A DNA stretch of 64,000 nucleotides, taken from positions 29,312,351 to 29,376,350 of the forward strand of contig NC_077230.1 in NCBI RefSeq assembly GCF_027887165.1. The letters are read 5' to 3'. The notes under the pieces are model-generated. The model had not been told where the DNA came from. It did no database searches and saw only the letters and a list, made by a program, of their open reading frames with translations. This stretch comes from Monodelphis domestica. Lineage: Eukaryota; Chordata; Mammalia; Didelphimorphia; Didelphidae. Each line of letters opens with the position of its first letter. Position 1 is the stretch's first letter. A program made the translations under genes and the position numbers. Below, in pieces: positions 49,541 through 60,629 of the stretch.

Positions 49541-50300
49541 GACTATTATACTACTATCTATCAAATTCTTAGTTCTTTTCAAATGCATTCCAATAACAAC
49601 ATACAATAGATTTTTAAAAAATACCTTATACTATATTACAACACCACCCTCACATAACATACACAAAACTGTACCACACTCAGTCTCAATTGGTTCAATT
49701 TATGTTGTTCTTTTCCTTAGTATGGAAAGGAAGAAAATAGATGGTGAAACCCTAGTATTCTTTTAATCCCCCTTTTTCTATTGATCAGTGTTACCAAAGG
49801 CAGAAAACAAATGTTCTTGTCTTTGGAACATCAATATGTATATTCCTTTCAAGGAGACAGATTCAATAACAGTGACACAATCATATATTTATCTCTATTA
49901 AAGATTCATTTCATTCTGCCTCACAGAGAAGAAATAGACACATTTTGTTAGTAATGTCTTTGCCACACTGTTGGAAACTGGTTTGGAGTTCTTCCAAGGG
50001 AAATGCGTATGGAGATAATCTCCTTTAAATATGCACTTTAAAGATTTATCCAACCCCAAAGACACTTGTAGGGAAAAAAAGCAATACAACTCAACTGCCA
50101 GATAAATGTTACTGAATAGAGGTCAGGTCAATTATCTGTTCTGTTCAGTGCTTGCTTGGATACTCATTACCTTCTTCTGACACTAGCCATCACACTGTAA
50201 GATCTGATTACTTTGATGCTGGTAGTTATAGATTTGTGAGCCTTTTTTAATTCTAATAAATAGGGACATGTTTACAATATTAGGAAGTCAGTGCATACAA
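49541..50300. other. Intergenic, no recognisable feature
   Basis: No credible gene or repeat recognised. Confidence 0.4.
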
Positions 50301-50455
50301 TAGAGCGATGATTCTATACTCAGAAGTTCAAATTCTCTCTTTGATGTTATTACCTATGTAACCTTATTCAAATAATTTAATCCAAATAAGAGATAAAGTT
50401 TGTATCTTTAAAATAATAACAAAACTAGATAGTTTCTTAAGTCTCTTCTGCATCT
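50301..50455 (+). repeat. MIR-like SINE
   Basis: 'gatgttattacctatgtaaccttattcaaataatttaatcc' resembles the MIR core. An AT-only strip follows at 50610-50715. Confidence 0.5.
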
Positions 50456-50935
50456 ATATGCATAATCCAATCACAAGTTCATGAATCCTCTTCAAAGAAC
50501 CTCTGATTTGAGAATTCCTTAAGGAGCTTCCACTGTAAACATGTAGTCAACTTCCAAAAGGTGTGCTTAATAAACATTTATTGTCTGTTACCATTTGTAG
50601 TAAAACTATTATAAATAATATATTTATTATATATTATATATTTTATTATTATATTATATATTATTATATAATTATAAATATGATAATACTTTAATTGATT
50701 ATTATTAATTATTAACCCAGGGTCTTTGCTTTGTTTATCTTTTGATAGTTCTGTTTAGTATAATTTATTTATTTTGTAATCATATGCATTTTATTTTATA
50801 TGTTTAAAATACCATTTTGATATGGTCATTGATTTCATCAGGATGTTCAAGGGGTCTATGTTGCAACAAAAAAGCAAAAACTTTGTTAGAATTTGCATTT
50901 TTTATCACTTTTGGTCATGGCTGTGGTATTCAAAT

Positions 50936-51180
50936 GTTGTTGTTGTTGTTGTTCAGTCATTCAGTTGTGTCCAATTCTTCATCCCAAGAGGATCATAGCA
51001 TAGTGCATGAAGTTTTCTTGGCAACGATCCTGGAATAGTTTAACCACTTCCTCCTTCAATGGATAAAGCAAAAAGAAGTTAAATGATTTTTCCCAGAGTA
51101 AAACAACTAGTAGGTATCTGAGGCCATATTTGAATTCAGGTCTTTCTGACTTCATGGCCAGCCATTTAACTGCCTCATTT
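50936..51180 (-). repeat. MAR1-like marsupial SINE
   Basis: Starts (TTG)n 'ttcagtcattcagttgtgtccaattcttc' and runs to '..tctttctgacttcatggcca'. On the minus strand this is the marsupial core SINE ending in (CAA)n. Confidence 0.9.
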
Positions 51181-51194
51181 GCAAGCCTATGCAA

Positions 51195-52060
51195 GTTTTT
51201 GTTGCTATTTACTCATTTCAGTCATATCTGTCTCTAGGTAACCATATTTGGTATTTTCTTGGCAAAGATATTGGTGTGGTTTCCTATTGTCTGTAAGGAT
51301 AAAAATTAGGGTTGTTGACTGAATATATCATTTTAGTAGTCGCCAGAGATTAAAATTCAATCCCAATGAAATACTTGTCAGTTTGGGATTTTTATGGTGG
51401 TTTAATTACATTAGTAGGAAGAAATTAAGAAGAAGAGAGACAGGAAAATGAATTGGACTGTTCTGGCAAGCCAGATAGGAGTTGGAGGTCAAGGAAAGGA
51501 GGCAAAGAGGAATCAGTCAACTCACCAAGGTTGCTCAGGGAAGATGCCTCACCTAACCCACAATACAGAACTTTTCCCAGCCACCTTACTGGTAAGATGC
51601 ACACGCCAAACCACCACCAGGAGTTCCAAACCTCTGAGAAAGCAAGAGAGCCTGGAGAGAGGAAGTGATGTGAAATATATAGACAGTTCTTTACATCACT
51701 TCCTGTGTCTCACAGGTACCAATGTTAGCTTAAACTTGGCTTAGGACAGCCCAGGGGGTCTGTCAGTTGTTTTTTATTAGTCACTTGCTAGCACATGTTG
51801 GTCATAGGCCATCCTGCTCAACACTTAATCCTTAAGTTGGGGTGTATACATTCCTGGCTGCTAGAATTCTAAGACTAAGCAGGGTGGAGTAAAATCTAAA
51901 ATTCACATGTCTTCTATAACTCATTTTACAGGTGAGAAAAATGAGGCACACAGGGTTAAGTGACTTGTCAAGGGTGGTATAGCTTGTATATGTCTAAGAA
52001 CAGATTTTAATTCAAGAAGAAGAGTCTTCTGGATTCTCTATCTAGTATGGTACTCTGTCT
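51195..52060 (-). repeat. Second MAR1-like SINE, split by LTR E
   Basis: Left part 51195-51291 ('tttcttggcaaagatattggtgtggtttcctattgtc') continues at 51912 ('ttctataactcattttacaggtgagaaaaatgaggcacacagggttaagtgacttgtcaaggg') once LTR E and one tgtc are removed. Confidence 0.9.
51292..51907 (-). mobile_element. Solo LTR E, minus strand, tgtc duplication inside a SINE
   Basis: 616 bp. Minus-strand start TGTGAATTTTAG, end CTTACA, flanked by tgtc at 51288-51291 and 51908-51911. Its 3' part shares the ctggcgac-actac block and the 'atattcagtc..aac' end with LTR D, but it lacks the gtgattggtagatgt block of A-D. Short frames inside (51448-51744) are incidental. Confidence 0.9.
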
Positions 52061-52074
52061 GCCTGAAGCATATA

Positions 52075-52138
52075 TAAAAATATATATATGGGGGTGCTTA
52101 TGTATACATATATGCATACAGATATGTATATGTGTGCA

Positions 52139-52176
<38 letters not shown>

Positions 52177-52180
52177 CCTG
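52075..52180. repeat. (TA)/(TG) low-complexity tract
   Basis: Mixed TATA and TGTG microsatellite. Confidence 0.9.
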
Positions 52181-52279
52181 CATCTCTCATGATGCTGCAG
52201 TCAGGATACAGTATGCTCTACTGTGGCTGATGGCTCCATTAAAAGGTCAGAAATTCAGGCACAAGTAATCCATTAGAAC

Positions 52280-52635
52280 ATTAGGGATGGGGTTTTCTCT
52301 AGAGCAATTTATCTCACATTTCTTTTGAGCTTTTCAATTCTGCTTTGCTCATAGGATAAAGAACTTTCTTTGTTATAGGTACATTATGTTGGGCAGTTCT
52401 ATGCCGGTTTCTCCCATGTCTCACAACTGATAGCAACATTTTACAGAGAAAAATTTTGAGTGTCCTCGTTCTGCTTCTTTTGACCTCTGTGCAAGCTCAT
52501 GCAAGTTCTACATAAAACAGTATCTTTGGTAAATATGCTCTTGGCGTTTGGGCTATGTGATCAGCACATTGGAGGTGTGCTCTCTGCAGTCGAGTTTGAA
52601 TTCTTGGCATTTCCTTTCAGGAAAGCACCTTGGGT
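52280..52635 (-). mobile_element. RTE-like LINE fragment
   Basis: 'ttgacctctgtgcaagctcatgcaagttctacataaaacagtatctttggtaaata' and 'ggaggtgtgctctctgcagtcgagtttgaattcttggcat' resemble a mammalian RTE/BovB-type coding region read on the minus strand, from memory of the family. Confidence 0.4.
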
Positions 52636-52639
52636 GGGA

Positions 52640-53600
52640 AGCTGGTGGAGTAGGTTGGGAAACTTCCTCACCCTACAAACACCCTTCACAAACCACCAAA
52701 TATAACTCTACAGAATCAATCAATACTAAATGTGGCCAAAACAAATATGAGTCAGGAGTGAATAGCACAGGAAGTTAGGCTGCCTGTAGGGAGGAAGGCT
52801 GCTGATTTCCAGCCTCATTCCCACAATCACAATCAGAGCAAACAATATAGAATCAACAAGACAACCCCTATGGGCAGGATTGGCAAACTCACCTTGCTAA
52901 TGAGCAGAGGGGCTTACATAGTGGAGGATACCACTGGAATCCCCAGATGGAGGCCCCTATGAGTAGCTACAGAGTGGGCTACTATTATAATGTTTCCTAA
53001 CCCTTATTGATTATTGGTGTAGTATGATAATACCAATAATTTTGTCCTGTGTGGACAGGCAAAATTAAAAGAATGAAATATTAGAAGAAAATGGGAAATA
53101 TTACCTAAAGAATAATTCAAGGAGAGAGAATATATAGTTGAACTTCCAGGATATTTTGGTCCAAAATAAAGTTTAAACACCATATTCCAAAAAAAAAAAA
53201 AAATCATTAAGGAAAGCTGTCTAGAATTTCTAGGATCACAGGGTAAAATAGAAATTGAAACAACCCACTGATCATCACCTCAAAGAAACCCCAAAATGAA
53301 CAGGAATATCATTGGTAAGTTCCATATCTCCCATGTTAAAGAGAAAATACTGCAAATAACAAGAGAAAAATCAATTTAAGTACTGTGGAGCTACAGTCAG
53401 AATATAAGACTTTGCAACTGCAATATTAAAAAGAATGCATCAGGCTTACAACTGAGAATAACTTATCCAGCATAACAGAGTATTAATATAAAAGGTAAAG
53501 AAATGATGTTTAATGAACTAAAGGAGTTTCAACTACTCCTGAGAAAAATCCAGAATTCAGTTGAAAATCTTATAGAGATCATAGTCCCCTTTTATGACCC
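52640..53600 (+). mobile_element. Old L1 5' region and ORF1 fragment
   Basis: 52640-52990 resembles a marsupial L1 5' UTR. 53220-53580 reads as a decayed ORF1 C-terminal half ('GKFHISHVKEKIL', 'LRITYP', '..ELKEFQLLLRKIQNS'), parallel to 59590-59900. Confidence 0.6.
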
Positions 53601-53869
53601 TTTCTTTCTTTTCCAGACCTCTTTCACTTTACTCCACTCCACAAATTACAGCTACTCTTGTCTTCTTGTTACTCCTCCCTTAACAATATTTTCAAGTCTT
53701 TAAATGGTTTTCTGCCATGCCTGGAGTTCGTTGATTCATCAACCCTGCTTTTAATTCATCATTTTCACTTTTTTTACATATATATTTTTTTAATTCAAGC
53801 CTAAATTCCAAACCCAATTCATCCCAGAGACGTTTTTCTGGATTCATCAATCCTTATTTAGCATGATTA

Positions 53870-53990
53870 TGTTGAAATCATTGAGAATAAGGATTATGTT
53901 TTACTTTTTTTTTTTTGTATTTCTAGAATTTAGCATAATGCCAGGGATTTAGTAAGCAGCACCTAAATAATTGTTGTAGATGACTCCCTT
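53870..53990 (+). repeat. L2/SINE tail-like fragment
   Basis: 'gagaataaggattatgttttactttttttttttttgtatttctagaatttagcataatgcc' matches the conserved tail phrase. Confidence 0.55.
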
Positions 53991-54174
53991 GCCATGCATT
54001 TAGGCATTTACATTTGATCACAGTTTCTTTATTCATTACTATTATATTGTGCTTTGATCTACAAATGATATATTTATTATTTTGTATTTGTTATTTCCTC
54101 ATACCCTAGGATATGATCAATATTTGTAACAATGGCCATGGATCCTTATAAACCTATCATTCTTTAAATAAGCA

Positions 54175-54394
54175 GTAGGGGGCAGCTGGGTTGCTCAGTA
54201 GATTGAGAGCCAGTCCCAGAGATGTGAGGTCCTGGGTTCAAATTTGGCCTCAGACACTTCCTAGCTGTGTGACCCTAGGCAAGTCATTTGACCCTATTGC
54301 CTAGCCCATACCACTCTTCTGCCTTAGAACCAATACAGTATTGATTTTAAGAGAGAAGGTAAGGGTTATAAAAATAAATAAATAAAATGAAACA
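54175..54394 (+). repeat. SINE1-like marsupial SINE with 9-bp duplication
   Basis: Begins 'gtaggggg-cagctgggttgctcag', includes A- and B-box-like 'ggttcaaatt', and ends in an A/T-rich tail. Flanked by aaataagca at 54166-54174 and 54395-54403. Confidence 0.9.
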
Positions 54395-54639
54395 AAATAA
54401 GCATAACAAAGCTCTCCTAATTTTTCATTTACCTCTATTGAAATAGTCTAATTAATTTCCTCAATTGTAGGTATCTCCCTATCCCATCCATCTTCCACTA
54501 AGATACAAAAGTGATTTTCCTAAAGTATAACCCTGATATATTAAATATCTATACTAGAAAATGGCCATTATTCATGAGACTTGAAGGGAAAAATACAAAA
54601 TATAAATTCCAATATTTTCCTATAGACCACCATTCTGGA

Positions 54640-54770
54640 ACTTTATTTCCTCATATGTAAAATGGAGACTATAAAAGCAATGTCTCTTAGAATTGGTAGG
54701 AAAATAAGATATGTAAAACATTTTCCAAATCTGAAAGCATTAGATATATGCTATCTATTTTTTATTATTT
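54640..54770 (+). repeat. MIR-like SINE
   Basis: 'tttcctcatatgtaaaatggagactataaaagcaatg' is MIR core. Confidence 0.65.
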
Positions 54771-54929
54771 ATATTATTCTTTTGGAAATATAAGTGATAT
54801 ATATTAATATCTTACTCCATAAATTATAGTGGTCCACTCAAACAATTCCAGGTCAAAACAAATCCCTCTATTGGCATATAATGTCCATCACAGTCTTGTT
54901 CAGTTATTCTCTCATTCATTTAAAGTAAT

Positions 54930-55065
54930 GAGAGTAGAGTTGATCCTACTTCACTTCTCAGTCTACCATCATCAATATGTTATCAGTCATTGTTTAACTG
55001 ACTACTATATGCCAAACATTGCGTTATATCAGAGACTTTAATGGAAAAAAGAACATCTTTATCAT
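54930..55065 (+). repeat. L2/THER-type SINE tail
   Basis: 'tgtttaactgactactatatgccaaacattgcgttat' matches the 'ctactatgtgccaggcact' tail. Confidence 0.5.
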
Positions 55066-57104
55066 AAAGGATCATTCAAGGAGGAGATATACACAAGTAT
55101 ATTTTAGATACAAAAAATAAACAAATAAAATACAACAGGATTTTGTGGGGAATGGTAGTGGGAGGGAAAAAAAAGCCAGAAGATCAAGAATATCAGCTAA
55201 ATTTTGAAGAAAAATAGAGATTTGGAGAGATAAAGAAAGAATAAGTTAATTCCAGGGTCAGGTTCCAGTAAGTACAAAACAATAGCATTTTCTCCTGTTT
55301 ATTTATTTTAATAGAAGGTAGATTTATTTTGACATGTTTGCTGGGAATTAAATGTCCTGCTCTGGCAATTATTTTAGGAAGTATTTTTCTTTTAATGTCA
55401 GTTTCTAATATTTGAAATGCCTGTAGATGTTTTTATTTGGGTTGACTTGTATTACAGTTTTGTCAAAATTACAGGCTACCATTTCAAAGACTAATTTTCT
55501 ATATACTAAACTTTTACAGTAACAATTAGTTACTGTGTTTAAGAGCTAAATGCATAGTTTAGAGAAATTCAGTCAGATTTTGCATCATATTGATGACAAA
55601 GGCAGGAAGAAGATTTGACATGAAATGATTACAATACATAGTAGACACTAGCTTCATATCCCTCCTTTGTTATTTAAAACTTAATTCTTCAAAGAAAATT
55701 TCAAAACAAAATCAAGGGCTAAAAGTTTCTAGCCTTGGGGATTAGAAAATTGATTTCTTTTCCAGATATCTCTTTAAGAATTGGAATGTTATCTTTACAA
55801 ATAAACCATACAGGCAATCATAAGGATACATAATAAAAGTACATATATTTGAAATTTACACACTTAGAAATGTTACTTCTTAACTAATACCCAGATATAA
55901 ATTGGAAAAAAAGAGCAATATGAGAGAGATTCCCTCCTCCTCACTTTAGGCTGTACTTTAATGATTAATACATGATATAGTGCAGAATGTTAGGCAGTAA
56001 TTGGTAGAAATTTCAAAATTAGATCAACTGTGGATCAAGGGTTAGTGTGCTCATTATAGGAAGAAAATGAAAGTATTTCCAGTTCATAACAGATAAACAC
56101 TCTGGCATTAAAAGAAAAGAATGGTGGTCTCCATTTCCAGAAAAAAAAATCTTTATTAGGAATACTTTTTGCTCTTATTTTACAAATTAAATAATGAACC
56201 CAAAGCACTTTCCTATATTTTGACCTTAAAAGAAAATGATATTCTGTAATTAAGAATATTCCAGAGCAGCCACTTTATAGAGAGACTATTCATGGCTGAA
56301 AATTGCCACCAGAGGGCATCCATAACACATCATTCTTAAAATAATTTCTCTATTAAAAAAAAGAAAACAGAAAAACATTATTTAAAAAGAAACATACTTC
56401 CATGATAAAGAATTGCTTTCCAAAACTCATTAATAAATTTTGCATTATTTGAAGTGTTAACATATATAATAGTATATACATGTCAGTACCAAATCATATA
56501 CTTTTTTTCCTCAACATGTTTTAATAACATTGTACACAATATATTCAAAGATTTGTCAAACATTAACATTTTTTTCAGTTTGGCCCAAATATGAAAAGTG
56601 TCTAAAAGCAGGAGCTAATCCCTAAACAACATTGTGAATCAGGCCCTTACCATTACTTATTTTCATCTCTCTCCTTCCTAGCAAGTGCTTCCTTTTCAAA
56701 AGGAAGACCCTTAAACTAAAAGTAATAATTTCATTCAAACTACATATTAGAGTCTTGTTCTGTTACTGCTTCCAGGATAATCAGGATTTTTAAAGGGGCA
56801 GGTATTTCAAGAAACTTGGCGATTAAAAGAAGGAATAATTGCTGAAAGTAGAATATCAATAAGAGGGAAATAATTTGGATTGGGTGTCCATCTTTTATGC
56901 TTCAAATCAAATCATTTGGGGATTTTTCTAATATAACATACCAACCTTGATCATCAATTTACATTAGAATACAGTATATGAATATAACCCAGCTCCCAAT
57001 CCAGCTTAGTAAGATATCTATAAGAATGAATTCCTTTCTTTGCTCCTCTCCCATTAGTTGTTAGGACTTTTCAATACCTACTAGAGCCACGACACAGTGA
57101 AAAC
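55066..57104. other. Intergenic, mostly single copy
   Basis: No gene or clear repeat. Contains the CTCF-type motif listed separately. Confidence 0.45.
56306..56318 (+). promoter_or_regulatory. CTCF-type core motif
   Basis: ccaccagagggca fits the CTCF core CCASYAGRKGGCR at every position, in plus orientation, in DNA that shows no obvious repeat origin. A motif of this length can still arise by chance. Confidence 0.5.
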
Positions 57105-57300
57105 TGTTCAATTTGAAGTCAAAATATGGGTTCATTTCATTGGTTACATAATGATGGGTAATTCACTTAACTTCATATATTCCATATCTGTAAAATGGCT
57201 TAATGATACTATTAGACAAATTTTGCAAGTTACTTAGAACCCTAGATGAGATGCTAAATATAAATTGGTCTACTAATGTTAAAATATAATAATCAGCCAT
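57105..57300 (+). repeat. MIR-like SINE
   Basis: 'gatgggtaattcacttaacttcatatattccatatctgtaaaatggc' is MIR core, plus strand. Confidence 0.7.
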
Positions 57301-57494
57301 TATTATTATGTATTATAGCTCTATATTGTTTTACAACAGAAAAATTGTGTCTGTTCTTGCTTTCATTCATCCTGTGCATTCTAGAAAATAGTTCCTAAAA
57401 GAAAAAATTTGATCATTTCAGTGACTCTCTCAAAAATCCATTCAGGATTCCCTGTTATAAACTGAAGAAGTCTGAATTTTTTAGATTACTATTA

Positions 57495-57620
57495 ATAAGA
57501 TTGATTCACATTTATAGAACATTTGAAGTTTTACAGAACGCTTTCCTCACAACAGTTATATAAGACAAGCAATATCAAGATAATTGTAATGGTTTATAGA
57601 TGGAGAATTCACTTCATTCC
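57495..57620 (-). repeat. MIR-like SINE
   Basis: 'gaagttttacagaacgctttcctcacaac..tggtttatagatggag' fits minus-strand MIR. Confidence 0.55.
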
Positions 57621-58214
57621 TATTAGTTTGATTTTTGCCTATTTTAAACTTATTTATTGAATCATCTCATTTAATGTAAGACTCATTAAAATTAATCTTA
57701 TAAAAGGAATTAATAAATAGGCAGTTACTGCTCCCCACACCTTCAACATTATAGACAAAGATCCATATGAAAATATAAATTTCCCATCATAATCCAAATT
57801 CACTAAATGTAGCAAAAGACTGAAGTTTTTCTTTTTTCTCTTTCATATAAAATATTCAATTACTTATTATAGTCATCTTGAGGGAATGGTTATCAATCGA
57901 CTTCTTTTTGGATAAGATAATCTATCACTTCAAATCTTTTCTAATATGATCCCCACAGTGGAGATGAGATAACTCTCAAAGCCAGAAATTTAAAGATTTT
58001 TATTAAGATGTGTCTTTGAATTGTCTTAATTTTCAGAATTCAGTTGTGATTTTGTCTCTATATTTATATATTGTGTATTTAAATATTACTTTTAGTTAAG
58101 TAATACCCTTCACTGTTCCTGAACAGTGAAAATATTAGTTATATTTTAACTTCTTCACAGCTCATATTAATATAAAACCCAAAATGTCCAATGTATACGG
58201 GATTTGTCTTATTA
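57621..58214. other. Intergenic, no recognisable feature
   Basis: AT-rich. No gene or repeat recognised up to the L1 target site. Confidence 0.4.
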
Positions 58215-58542
58215 AAAAGTGGTTGTATTGAGGGAAGGGACTTCTGGGTAAATATGGCTGCAATCTAGACTCGAATTGCTTCCTCTCCCCCAAACTGAAC
58301 AAAATAGACTACCTAAAAAGAGGATAAAAATCATCTTTTGAAGATCGGAGGGACTCTCCAGCAGCCCACAGCAATAAAGGTACATGGGGTTTGAAGACTT
58401 CCACACTATAAGAGGGAGAGAAAGCTCGCTGCCAAGCATGAGCTGAGCTGAGCTACCTTCCCCCAACCTGGAGTAGGGACCAGTGCACTCACCGGAGACA
58501 GCGAGTGAGTGAGGAACGTCTCTGCAGTGAGTGGGGAGCAAT

Positions 58543-58800
58543 CCAGGGTCCTTGGGATCTAAAGAGGAATCCAAAGAACTACCCCTCAGAGCGGTTTCAC
58601 TGGAGAGTGCGCTAAAAGAGGGGGCTCCTGCAAAAAGCAAATGCTGCAGAGGCTCTAGAAACAGCATGAGGCAAAATTTCCTCCACTCCTCACTGTAGTG
58701 GGGGTTGGGGGGCAAGCCAGGGTCCTTGGGAACTGACAAGGACTACCAGGGAACTACCCCGTGGAGCAGTTTTACAGGGGAAGCCTGTCCGCATAGGAGA
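58543..58800 (+). repeat. Tandem subrepeat in L1 5' UTR
   Basis: The block ccagggtccttggga..aactacccc..ag.gtttt(c)ac starts at 58543 and again at 58717, a period of about 174 bp. The minus-strand L1 has its own two-unit repeat in the same region. Confidence 0.75.
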
Positions 58801-58937
58801 GAAGAGACCACAGAATGCGTATGCGGGCTCTAACAAATTTCGGAGGCTGGGAAGAGTCAACCTGAGGCAAAAACATCAAAATCTGCCCATTTCACTCAGA
58901 TTCCTGACTAAAAAGGAAAGAGAAAACCAACAAAGAG

Positions 58938-59938
58938 ATGGTTCAGAGTGCCCAAGGTCAATCCTCCAAAAAGAAAGGCAAAAAGGGACTATTGAAAACT
59001 GTTATGGAGGGAAAAGAGATGAAAAAGAGGATGAAATGCAAACAAAATCAAAACACGACCAAAAAAAATGGAAACTATCCACAAGCTCTGGAAGAACTCA
59101 AAATGGAGCTTATCCAAAAGATGGAAACCTTCTGGCTAGAAAAATGGGAAAAAATCAGAAAGAGCTCTTCAGACTGACAAACAAAATCTCACAATTGGAG
59201 AAAGAGCTGGTAGCCTTTAACAGAAAGGCAGACCATACTGAAAAGCAAAACCAGTCTTTAAAGATCAGAATTAAGCAACTGGAAGACAGTGATCTTGCAA
59301 AACAGCAAGGATTAATAGAGCAAAGTCAAAAAATTAATGAATTAGAAGAATATATAAAATATCTCACTGACAAGGTGACAGACCAGGAAAACAGAGGAAG
59401 GAGAGACAACTTGAGAATCATTGGTCTACCTGAAAAACCAGAGATTAACAAAAACCTCGATGCCATACTACAAGAAATAATCGAAGAAAATTGCCCTAAT
59501 GTTCTCAAACAAGAGGGCAAAATAAAAATCAAAAGAGTTCATAGAACACTCTCTATACTAAATCCCCAAAAGACAACCCCCAGGAATGTCATCGCCAAAT
59601 TCAAGAACTTCCAAACTAAGGAGAAAATATTACAAGAAGCTAGGAAGAGAAACTTCAGATACAGAGGAGCGTCAATAAGGATCACACATGACCTAGCAGC
59701 AAACAGGCTAAGAGATCATAAAGCCTGGAACACGATATACAGAAAAGCAAGAGAACAGGGTCTTCAACCAAGAATCAGTTACCCATCAAAAATGACTATA
59801 TACTTCCAGGGGAAAGTATGGGCATTCAACAAAATAGAAGATTTCCAAAGATTCATAAAGAAAGACCAGAACTCAGTGGAAAGTTTGAAATCCAAACACA
59901 AAGAACAAGAGAAACATGAAAAGGTAAATATTAAATAA
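58938..59938 (+). pseudogene. L1 ORF1 protein, one frameshift
   Basis: ORF1p is the RNA-binding chaperone that coats L1 RNA as trimers in the cytoplasm. The frame opens at ATG 58938 with a Lys-rich start (MVQSAQGQSSKKKGKKG). At about 59157-59163 the frame shifts and the 58938 frame ends at 59177, while the rest continues in another frame to 59938. Beyond the break come a coiled coil (LTNKISQLEKELVAF.. to ..INELEEYIKYL, about 59170-59370), the RRM-like domain (RGRRDNLRIIGLPE near 59395-59440) and the C-terminal domain (RITHDLAANRLRDHKAWNTIY, then QPRISYPSKMTIYFQGK). About 330 codons in all, normal for the family. Apart from the single shift it is well preserved, which suggests a relatively young copy. 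Confidence 0.9.
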
Positions 59939-60404
59939 AGGGAAAAGGAGAAAAGTACTTTATTTGTTTTCTTTTATTCAAACCCTCTTCTATAAGGGCC
60001 ACAATTAGATCAAATTATATATACTAACATATGGGGGAAATGTTATGTGCGAATTTTAAAAATTGTATGCATTAATAGAGTAATCAGAAGAATCACTCAT
60101 AGGGAAAGATTGGGGCATTAACATGATTTGGAGGGGAGGGAGAAAAAAAGAAAGAAAAAAGAAAGGTGGAATCAATGAAGGTACTAAGAAATACTTGAAG
60201 AAATAGAAATAAATTTAATAGAACAATCAATCTTTGTTGCACAAAGATATACACGGGAAGGTGAAGGGAAGAATTCTCTTATAAGAAGGAGAGGAAAAGA
60301 GTGCTAAGTGGTAATATTAAAACCTTACTCTCAGTGAAACCGACTCTGATTGGGAAGAGCATGTGGGTCCATTGGGATCTTGAATTCTATCATATCCAAC
60401 AGGG

Positions 60405-60545
60405 TAAGGGAGAAGGGAAAACAAAAGGGGATAGGGGGGAGGGAACACAAAAATGGAGGGAAGGAGAGGGGAGACAGGAAGGGAACAAAAAGGGAGGGGC
60501 TAGAAAGGGAAGCATGACAAAGGGGGGGAATAGGGGGTGATTTAA
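60405..60545 (+). other. G-rich purine tract in the L1 inter-ORF spacer
   Basis: About 140 bases with many G3-G7 runs and few pyrimidines. The counterpart spacer of the minus-strand L1 (around 32940-33060) is likewise C/T-rich on the plus strand. Confidence 0.85.
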
Positions 60546-60629
60546 AATAAAAAATGGGTTCAAAAGGTAATAGCAAAAGAAGAAAGGTCAGAATTAGGGG
60601 AGGATATCAAAATACTGGGGAACTCACAA

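Noticed and set aside
58212..58739. 175-codon minus-strand frame
   Set aside because: Lies inside the L1 5' UTR on the opposite strand and reads through its tandem subrepeats. No resemblance to a known protein.
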